DNA of 50,241 nt, from assembly GCA_002352225.1 (NCBI GenBank), contig DEIA01000016.1, positions 1-50,241 on the forward strand, in the 5' to 3' direction. Positions within the stretch are counted from its first letter, which is position 1, and each line of letters begins with the position of its first letter. Under the pieces are notes generated by a model that had not been told where the DNA came from, made no database searches, and saw only the letters and a list, made by a program, of their open reading frames with translations. The stretch is from Flammeovirgaceae bacterium UBA2786 (GTDB lineage: Bacteria; Bacteroidota; Bacteroidia; Cytophagales; Cyclobacteriaceae). The position numbers and the translations under genes are program-made. Of the stretch, positions 44,693 through 50,241 are shown one piece after another.

Positions 44693-45289
44693 ATGGCCAA
44701 AATAATCCAGTTTCCTGTTCCTAATCCTGAAAAATTTGGGTTTAAGCCGGTTCGAAAAAAGAAACCGGATACCGAAACCAATACGCATGGCCAACTGCAT
44801 TTATTTGGGGAAGCCAGAGTTATTAACCTCAACAAACTTACTGCATTTGAAGAAGCGCTTTTGTTAGATGAGCAGGGCGATAACCGGGCAGGGCAACAAT
44901 ATCAGAAAGCAATTGAAGCCGGAGATTCTGTGGCCGATGCGTATTGTAATCTGGGTATTATTGAGTCGGGCAAAAAGCAATACACCAAAGCTGTAGATTG
45001 TTTTACCAAATCGTTAAAGGCAGATCCACGCCATTTCGAGGCGCACTACAACCTGGCAAATGTATATGCCGAAATAGGCAACCTTGCGTTAGCAAAGATT
45101 CATTACGCCATTTCTATAGAAATTGAACCCTCTTTCCCAAATAGTTATTTTAATCTTGGAATTACACTGGCTTTGAATAATGAGATTAACGAAGCAATAA
45201 AGCATTTGCTTACGTACCGCAACCTTTCGGGTGAAGATCAAAGCCAGGCCGAAGATCTTATTGCCAGCTTAATGCGCTCACTGCACTAA
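44693..45289 (+). CDS. Small cytoplasmic TPR protein
   Basis: A 198-residue protein without a signal peptide. After a basic 45-residue start (K-P-V-R-K-K-K-P) come about four TPR units: A-x-Q-Q-Y-Q-K-A-I-E-A-G, A-Y-C-N-L-G-I-I-E, A-H-Y-N-L-A-N-V-Y and S-Y-F-N-L-G-I-T-L. It probably serves as an adaptor. Its stop directly abuts the stop of the convergent DUF3667 gene, with no base between. Confidence 0.8.
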   Translation: MAKIIQFPVPNPEKFGFKPVRKKKPDTETNTHGQLHLFGEARVINLNKLTAFEEALLLDEQGDNRAGQQYQKAIEAGDSVADAYCNLGIIESGKKQYTKAVDCFTKSLKADPRHFEAHYNLANVYAEIGNLALAKIHYAISIEIEPSFPNSYFNLGITLALNNEINEAIKHLLTYRNLSGEDQSQAEDLIASLMRSLH

Positions 45290-46105
45290 TCACAGCATAA
45301 ATACTGTTATAAAGAAGAGAATGCTCCTGTAAATTTCAAGTGCTACTTTCAGAAACAGAATAAGCACCACCGACTTAATCACCAGGCGCCATCCACGTTC
45401 GTGGTAGAAGGTATAACTGCTTCGCAAAACGAAATAGAGATTAGTGGAAATAAAAATCACAGTAAGTATGGTTTCATCCAGATAAGTGCCTAGCCCAAAC
45501 AACCGCACAATAAGGGTTAGCAAAATGGCATTCACAAACAGGTTAAAGCTGGCCAGTTCAACAGCATACCCCACGTGATCCATAAAAAATTTATTCTTCT
45601 TCCAATACAACAGATTAAGCGGAAGCGAACTTATCACCACAAAAACCATTACCATTAATTTTGCAAGTGTAGCGGTCTTTAAATTATACAGCATAGCAAA
45701 GGTGTTTACATCTACCCCCAGGCTTACAGCCTTAGTGGCTATAATAGTTTTATAAAATCCGCTAAAAGGCGACATGAGTTGGGTATTGAGCGAAGCATTG
45801 AAAAGCTGTATAACCGGAAAGAAAAAATAAATAAGATTAAGAATAAAGAACAACGACATGGGGCTAATGTTCTTTACTCGCTTGCCCAATGAAAAATCGC
45901 GGGCAACCGTACCCGGTTTTCGTAACACCTGCCAAAGGGTACGAATAAATTTACTATCGGCAAAAGTAATGGTGAGCAGAACCGAATTCAGAATGGTCTT
46001 AAATGATTTATCGGCAGAAGTAAGAATCTTTTCTCCGCAGATGTTGCAAAAACTTCCGGTAAACTCGTTACCACAACTTTTACAAATGTGACGGGTGCCA
46101 GACAT
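45290..46105 (-). CDS. DUF3667 membrane protein with N-terminal zinc ribbon
   Basis: A 271-residue protein. C-K-S-C-G-N-E and C-N-I-C-G-E in the first 30 residues form a zinc ribbon. A basic stretch with R-K-P-G-T-V-A-R-D-F-S-L-G-K-R follows, as is usual in DUF3667. Five predicted membrane helices follow between about residues 80 and 270. The function of the family is unknown. ATG 46105 was chosen rather than TTG 46114. Confidence 0.85.
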   Translation of the reverse strand: MSGTRHICKSCGNEFTGSFCNICGEKILTSADKSFKTILNSVLLTITFADSKFIRTLWQVLRKPGTVARDFSLGKRVKNISPMSLFFILNLIYFFFPVIQLFNASLNTQLMSPFSGFYKTIIATKAVSLGVDVNTFAMLYNLKTATLAKLMVMVFVVISSLPLNLLYWKKNKFFMDHVGYAVELASFNLFVNAILLTLIVRLFGLGTYLDETILTVIFISTNLYFVLRSSYTFYHERGWRLVIKSVVLILFLKVALEIYRSILFFITVFML

Positions 46106-46198
46106 CGTGTGCAAAAGTAGGCTTTAAATGTTGATTAGAAATATTACCGCTCTCATACCGTTTCCTGCTAGCCCATACGGGCGTAACGCAATAAAAAT

Positions 46199-46708
46199 TC
46201 ACTTCAATTGCTTTAACACCCGCGTTGCCCGCGATACAAACCCGGCCGAGCCATAGGGGAGTTGCGCTGTAAGTAGTGGAATTATTTCGTTTTTAAGTTC
46301 ACTATTACGTTGGGCCAGATCAGCCAGTACCGTCATGGCAAAAACTTTTATGGCTACAGGTTCCTTACCACGTAAAAAGGCTAAGCAACAATCAACAACC
46401 CGACCCTGGTAGCGGGTTGGAATTTTAACGAACTGGAGTGTTCGTAATAGATTTCGTTTAAGCGCTTCGGATGTGTATGGATTCTCTAAAAATTTTATAA
46501 CAACATTAAAATGTTTACCCAACAAGCCGGGGTGGCTTTCTACGCAATAGCTTAACGCCCAGGCAGCCCGTTGCGTAGCCCCATAAGGCCCGTGAATAAG
46601 AGCCCTCATTAACTCATCAAAACGTTGCTGACTTGTACCCACATACCTTACTATTTTATCCTTTTTAGCTCTGGAAAGAGGCTGGGCTAACATTTCTACT
46701 GGATTCAT
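46199..46708 (-). CDS. HEAT-repeat protein
   Basis: A 169-residue all-helical protein with repeated paired helices: A-T-Q-R-A-A-W-A-L-S-Y near residue 45, L-K-R-N-L-L-R-T-L-Q near 85 and A-I-K-V-F-A-M-T-V-L-A-D-L-A near 120. This is the HEAT/ARM layout. It does not keep enough to call it a DNA-alkylation-repair enzyme. Probably a protein-interaction adaptor. Confidence 0.7.
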   Translation of the reverse strand: MNPVEMLAQPLSRAKKDKIVRYVGTSQQRFDELMRALIHGPYGATQRAAWALSYCVESHPGLLGKHFNVVIKFLENPYTSEALKRNLLRTLQFVKIPTRYQGRVVDCCLAFLRGKEPVAIKVFAMTVLADLAQRNSELKNEIIPLLTAQLPYGSAGFVSRATRVLKQLK

Positions 46709-46799
46709 AGTCAATTGATTACTAAAAATTTTAATATAACTAATTGATTTACTGTGTTTTTACATAATTTACTTTAACTTTATATTTAATATTTAACTG

Positions 46800-46901
46800 A
46801 TGGACTCTATGATGTTATTTTTTGCCATCGCAGCTACGGCACTTTTTCAACTTGGGTTGTGCTTTTTTTGTTTCTATATGAAGCAATCGCGCACCGTCTG
46901 A
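46800..46901 (+). CDS. Possible 33-residue single-pass membrane peptide
   Basis: ATG 46800 to TGA 46899-46901. After M-D-S comes a hydrophobic run of about 23 residues rich in Leu, Phe and Ala (with two Cys), then Y-M-K-Q-S-R-T-V. The positive tail would remain in the cytoplasm. It lies in the 290-base gap between the HEAT-repeat gene and the ABC-F gene, which otherwise holds only the -7 box at 46971. Two nearby in-frame ATGs at 46809 and 46812 are alternative starts. No homolog can be named. Confidence 0.4.
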   Translation: MDSMMLFFAIAATALFQLGLCFFCFYMKQSRTV

Positions 46902-46970
46902 TTATTGCCCTGCGAATTTTATTTTTCTAAACACCTGCGGTTATAACCTTCGCGGCTAACTGTCTTGTGC

Positions 46971-46978
46971 TACCTTTG
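46971..46978 (+). promoter_or_regulatory. Bacteroidota -7 promoter element for the ABC-F gene
   Basis: TACCTTTG, an exact TAnnTTTG match, 20 bases before GTG 46999. No clear -33 element was found. Confidence 0.5.
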
Positions 46979-46998
46979 CAGACTTTTAATTTTTTGTT

Positions 46999-48858
46999 GT
47001 GAATTATTTATCTGCAGAAGGAATTGCCAAGTCATTTAACGATCGATGGTTGTTTAAAGATATTACTTTAGGAATTGGCCAGGGCGAAAAACTTGCCCTG
47101 GTGGGTGAGAATGGTACGGGTAAATCTACTTTACTTAAACTCCTTACCGGCCAACTGCCTTCCGATGCGGGTGTTATAAGTATGCGCGAAGGAATCAAGC
47201 CTGGTTTCCTAACCCAACAACCCGTTGCCGATGAGCAGCTAACCGTAAAGGAAATTATCTTCGATAAGAATAATCGCGTGGCTGCGGCTGTAAATGAATA
47301 TGAGTCGTGCCTTCACGATCCTAACGTATCGCCCGATCGTATGCAACATGCCCTTGAGCAGATGGAAGCGCTTAATGCCTGGGACTACGATGCTAAAGTG
47401 CAGACCATAACCGGCAAGCTGGGTATCACCAACCTCGATCAACCTTTTGGCGAGCTATCGGGCGGTCAGCGTAAGCGAATCTTTCTGGCCCAGATGCTAT
47501 TGGCCGAACCCGATCTCATCATTATGGATGAGCCCACCAACCACTTAGACCTGGAAGCAATTGAATGGCTTGAGAGCTACCTGAGTGGCCAAAACATTAC
47601 CCTCCTGATGGTAACCCACGACCGCTACTTTCTCGATAACGTTGCAAACGAGATTCTGGAACTTGACCGGGGTAAACTTTATAGGTATAAAGGCAATTAC
47701 GCCTATTTTTTGGAGAAGAAATCTGAGCGGGAAGAGATGCTAAAGACGGAAGTTTCCAAGGCCCGAAACCTTTTAAAAAAGGAGTTGGAGTGGATGCGCA
47801 AGCAACCCAGGGCACGGGGCACAAAAGCCAAATACCGCATCGATGCCTTTTACGATTTACAGGAAAAAGCATCGGTAAACCTGAAGAAAGACAAGCTGGA
47901 ACTGGATGTGCAGGAAGCACGGCAAGGAGGCAAAGTGATTGAACTTCATAAGGTGAGCAAAAGCTATGGCCATGCGGTAATGGTAGATACCTTCTCGTAC
48001 GTTTTCAAAAAGAAAGATCGTATTGGCGTAGTGGGTAAAAACGGTGTGGGTAAATCTACTTTTTTAGATATGCTTACTGGTAAGACTAAACCTGATAGTG
48101 GTGAAATCATTCCGGGTGTAACAACAAAAATCGGATACTTTACACAAGAAGTAGAAGACCTGAATCCGGCACACCGGGTAATTGAAGAAGTAAAAGAGAT
48201 AGCAGAGTTTATTACATTGGCAGATGGTTCGCAGGTTTCTGCTTCCAAGTTTTTAGATACATTTTTATTTCCTCCCGAAAAGCAATACAACTTTATTGAG
48301 AAGTTGAGTGGGGGAGAGAAGAAACGACTTCAGCTTTTAAAAGTACTGGTACGCAATCCGAACTTCCTGGTGCTGGATGAACCCACCAATGATTTTGATA
48401 TCGATACACTAAATGTGCTGGAAGACTTTCTGGAAAAGTTTAACGGCTGCCTGGTGCTGGTTTCGCACGACCGGTATTTTATGGATCATCTGGTAGAGCA
48501 ACTTTTCATCTTTGAAGGCGATGGAAAAATCAGACTGTTTAATGGTAATTATTCAGATTACCGGCTGTGGGCCGATGGGCAAACCAGCGAACCAGAATCA
48601 ACTGAATCTATAGCTCCTGAGCCAAAGCCAAAGGTGACTAAAAAACGTCTTAATTTTAAAGAAAAGCAGGAATTTGAGCGTCTGGCAACTGAAATTCAGA
48701 TATTAGAAAGTAAAAAAACAACCCTTACGGGCGAACTGAATAGCGGCATTACAGACCACGTTAAATTGCAGGAACTTGCCGCGCAGGTAAAACAGGCAGG
48801 CGAGGAGTTAGACATGAAAACACTGCGTTGGCTGGAGTTGTCGGAGTTTGAAGGTTGA
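46999..48858 (+). CDS. ABC-F family ATPase (Uup-like)
   Basis: A 619-residue soluble protein with two ABC domains. Walker A motifs are G-E-N-G-T-G-K-S-T (36-44) and G-K-N-G-V-G-K-S-T (about 346). Signatures are L-S-G-G-Q (153) and L-S-G-G-E (436). Walker B segments end in D-E-P-T-N. A linker of about 80 residues, basic and helical (230-310), and a coiled-coil C-terminal domain of 80 residues are typical for Uup-like ABC-F proteins, which act on the ribosome or on DNA intermediates. It begins with GTG; the first residues N-Y-L-S-A-E suit the family. No membrane part exists, so it is not a transporter. Confidence 0.92.
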   Translation: MNYLSAEGIAKSFNDRWLFKDITLGIGQGEKLALVGENGTGKSTLLKLLTGQLPSDAGVISMREGIKPGFLTQQPVADEQLTVKEIIFDKNNRVAAAVNEYESCLHDPNVSPDRMQHALEQMEALNAWDYDAKVQTITGKLGITNLDQPFGELSGGQRKRIFLAQMLLAEPDLIIMDEPTNHLDLEAIEWLESYLSGQNITLLMVTHDRYFLDNVANEILELDRGKLYRYKGNYAYFLEKKSEREEMLKTEVSKARNLLKKELEWMRKQPRARGTKAKYRIDAFYDLQEKASVNLKKDKLELDVQEARQGGKVIELHKVSKSYGHAVMVDTFSYVFKKKDRIGVVGKNGVGKSTFLDMLTGKTKPDSGEIIPGVTTKIGYFTQEVEDLNPAHRVIEEVKEIAEFITLADGSQVSASKFLDTFLFPPEKQYNFIEKLSGGEKKRLQLLKVLVRNPNFLVLDEPTNDFDIDTLNVLEDFLEKFNGCLVLVSHDRYFMDHLVEQLFIFEGDGKIRLFNGNYSDYRLWADGQTSEPESTESIAPEPKPKVTKKRLNFKEKQEFERLATEIQILESKKTTLTGELNSGITDHVKLQELAAQVKQAGEELDMKTLRWLELSEFEG

Positions 48859-49032
48859 TGCACTTATCCCGTTGTGGTTGTTAAAGTTGCCAGTGAAGAA
48901 AAAGCAGGGTTCTTTCTAAACGCAGTGTCCCTTTAGGTTTGTATTCACATTGAATTCATATCCATTCACTATAATCATCATATTTTCTTTTTTGCTTCTT
49001 TTTTCTTTTTGAAAAATGTGAATTTGTGGATA

Positions 49033-49180
49033 ACAGTTAACACCGGCAGGGGCGAATTAACGGAGTCCCCAGGTTAGAGACCTATGCTTCGATTCAATTC
49101 CCTGCCGGCTTTCTGAACAAGCATCAAATAGAAATTCAGGCTCGCGGCCTATTATCAAGGGTTCGATAGTGTTCAGAAAC
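49033..49180 (+). ncRNA. Candidate IS110 bridge RNA
   Basis: Two consecutive stem-loops. The first has arms CCGGCAGG (49043-49050) and CCTGCCGG (49101-49108), extended after a GGC bulge by GAATT (49054-49058) and AATTC (49096-49100). Twelve-base open sides follow, and a cap of AGGT/ACCT around TAGAG (49071-49083). The second has arms TTTCTGAACA (49110-49119) and TGTTCAGAAA (49170-49179), open sides of 18 and 19 bases, and a cap AGGC/GCCT around TCGCG (49138-49150). IS110 bridge RNAs have such a target loop followed by a donor loop, upstream of the transposase. A weak -7-like TGAATTTG is at 49019-49026. Structure is read by eye; the function is inferred from family knowledge. Confidence 0.6.
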
Positions 49181-49222
49181 GTTAACTGGAAAATTTATTG
49201 TTCAATCAAAATTAATCAGAAG

Positions 49223-50227
49223 ATGGCAAATTATTATTTCGGGATCGATGTGTCGAAAAAAACATTGGATGTTGCCTTGCTCAAAGACGGGGTGCTGCTT
49301 TCCAGCCATGTAATCGATAATGACCCACACAGTATCGATGTTTTCTTTGCTCCTTACGCTAAACAGTTTCAACTGGCAACCGATCAAGCATGGATATGCA
49401 TGGAACACACAGGCATCTACAACTATCCATTGCTAAAATCATTAGGGGAATCAAAGTTTCACATCTGTGTGGAGCCTGCCTTGCAGATTAAACAGTCGCA
49501 GGGCATGACTCGCGGCAAGAGCGATGCGGTGGATGCCGTGCGCATTGCACAATACGCTTACAAAAACAGGGACAGCCTTAAGGTATGGAAACCCCAACCC
49601 GTCAACCTACATCGCCTCAAGGCCCTACTCTCACAGCGAGATTTGTTGATAAAAACGAAACTCCAGTTGGAAGTCTCCACAAAAGAATGCAAAGGCTATT
49701 TAGATGCCCAGTTGGTTAAAGATCTGGTGTCTAACTCCAAAAATTCTTTAAAGGCAATCGACAAGAGCATATATAAGGTGGAGGAAAAAATTTATGCAGT
49801 CGTTAAATCCGATAAGAGCTTAAATACCTTGTTCCATAGAGCCACTTCGGTAACAGGCATAGGACCGATCACTGCATTCAACCTCATCGTGGCCACCGGT
49901 GCATTTGAACAAATCAAGAACCCTAAGAAGTTTGCTTGTCATGCAGGCGTGGCACCGTTCGAGCATAGATCGGGAACGGCCGTGCGCGGCCGAACCCGTG
50001 TCTCTAAAATGGCAGATATGGGGATGAAGCGGCTGCTGCACATGGCTGCGCTATCGGCCACACAATGCGAAGGGGAATTACGCAATTACTATCTGCGAAA
50101 AGTGGCTGACGGAAAAAACAAGATGGCCGTGCTAAATGCTGTGCGTAATAAGTTAATAACACGTGTGTTTGTGTGTATAAACCAAAACCGAGACTATCAA
50201 AAAAAATATGAAAGGGCACTTGTTTGA
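49223..50227 (+). CDS. IS110-family transposase (DEDD plus Tnp_20 domains)
   Basis: A 334-residue protein from ATG 49223 (a longer reading from 49169 would run into the stem-loop region). The RuvC-like DEDD part has G-I-D-V-S-K (Asp9), M-E-H-T-G-I-Y, and K-S-D-A-V-D-A near residue 100. The Tnp_20 part begins with V-T-G-I-G-P-I-T-A (about 211) and F-A-C-H-A-G-V-A-P and continues to K-R-L-L-H-M-A-A. It carries out excision and insertion guided by the element's bridge RNA, using a serine in the second domain. Length agrees with the family (about 320-350). No frameshift or stop is present, so it looks intact. Confidence 0.93.
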   Translation: MANYYFGIDVSKKTLDVALLKDGVLLSSHVIDNDPHSIDVFFAPYAKQFQLATDQAWICMEHTGIYNYPLLKSLGESKFHICVEPALQIKQSQGMTRGKSDAVDAVRIAQYAYKNRDSLKVWKPQPVNLHRLKALLSQRDLLIKTKLQLEVSTKECKGYLDAQLVKDLVSNSKNSLKAIDKSIYKVEEKIYAVVKSDKSLNTLFHRATSVTGIGPITAFNLIVATGAFEQIKNPKKFACHAGVAPFEHRSGTAVRGRTRVSKMADMGMKRLLHMAALSATQCEGELRNYYLRKVADGKNKMAVLNAVRNKLITRVFVCINQNRDYQKKYERALV

Positions 50228-50241
50228 TCCATAGAAATCGA

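Larger units (their letters stand above)
48859..50241 (+). mobile_element. IS110-family insertion sequence (outer ends not fixed)
   Basis: The element includes a single DEDD-type transposase gene preceded by about 360 non-coding bases. IS110 elements lack long terminal inverted repeats and do not make regular target duplications, so the ends cannot be read directly. The left end lies somewhere between 48859 and about 49030; the right end is near or beyond the window edge. The non-coding part to about 49030 is AT-rich without a gene. From 49033 to 49180 it holds two long stem-loops (separate entry). Confidence 0.75.

Noticed and set aside
42348..45289. A defence island around Ku and the TPR proteins
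   Set aside because: There is no nuclease, helicase, TIR or reverse-transcriptase gene nearby; the TPR proteins look like ordinary scaffolds.
48906..48912. AGGGTTC, a same-strand match to 49158-49164 in the second loop, as a sign of the left IS end
   Set aside because: As I recall the family's rules, the right-hand guide should be the reverse complement of the left end, and seven bases may match by chance, so the left end was not placed here.
49041..49110. tRNA- or tmRNA-like 3' half (T-loop-like TTCGATTC before a CCTGCCGG stem)
   Set aside because: The supposed T-stem does not pair and no D- or anticodon arm fits; the fold is better explained as the first loop of the IS110 RNA.
1..50241. 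CRISPR arrays or prophage
   Set aside because: No regularly spaced direct repeats and no phage structural or integrase genes were seen; the only mobile element is the IS110 copy at the right end.

Overview
The window reads as chromosomal DNA of a Bacteroidota bacterium, most likely a Cytophagales-type environmental species (the lineage is inference). The signs are a SusC/SusD pair, many Bacteroidota-type lipoproteins, few Shine-Dalgarno sites, and several -7 boxes of the Bacteroidota form TAnnTTTG. No rRNA, tRNA or CRISPR array was seen.

Region 1 (1-22135, + strand) is a mannose/mannoside utilisation locus. It opens with the tail of mannonate dehydratase, followed in tightly overlapping order by a DUF4432 aldose-epimerase-like protein, an SMP-30-type lactonase, an SDR that resembles aldohexose 1-dehydrogenases, a GntR/HutC regulator and a secreted propeller-like lipoprotein. 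A second transcription unit starts near 4833 behind an operator-like palindrome. It encodes a surface lipoprotein, SusC, SusD, a mannose-6-phosphate isomerase with a long N-terminal extension, a sugar porter, a ROK kinase, an (alpha/alpha)6 glycosidase, a GH92 alpha-mannosidase fused to an SGNH esterase, and two more propeller-like lipoproteins. Read together, the genes suggest two fates for mannose: oxidation to mannonate and KDG, and phosphorylation then isomerisation to fructose-6-phosphate.

Region 2 (22159-35801) holds a convergent sulfatase, the decayed tail of an FCD-type regulator, and a sialic acid operon: lyase, Kelch mutarotase, MFS transporter, sialidase, N-acylglucosamine 2-epimerase, EamA transporter, an SGNH-GH20 fusion and a membrane-anchored GH20. 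Regions 1 and 2 together could strip complex N-glycan-like material from the sialic acid cap down to the mannose core.

Region 3 (35852-41834) has a Nudix-type regulator with a degenerate Nudix box. It is divergent, across a perfect 9+9 palindrome, from a GH106-like enzyme and a GLUG-repeat cell-surface protein.

Region 4 (41935-48858) is ordinary chromosome: TPR proteins, Ku, a DUF3667 membrane protein, a HEAT-repeat protein, a possible 33-residue membrane peptide and an ABC-F ATPase.

Region 5 (48859-end) is an IS110-family element. Between the ABC-F gene and the transposase lie two consecutive long stem-loops, each with an open internal loop and a small capping hairpin. This is the layout expected for an IS110 bridge RNA.
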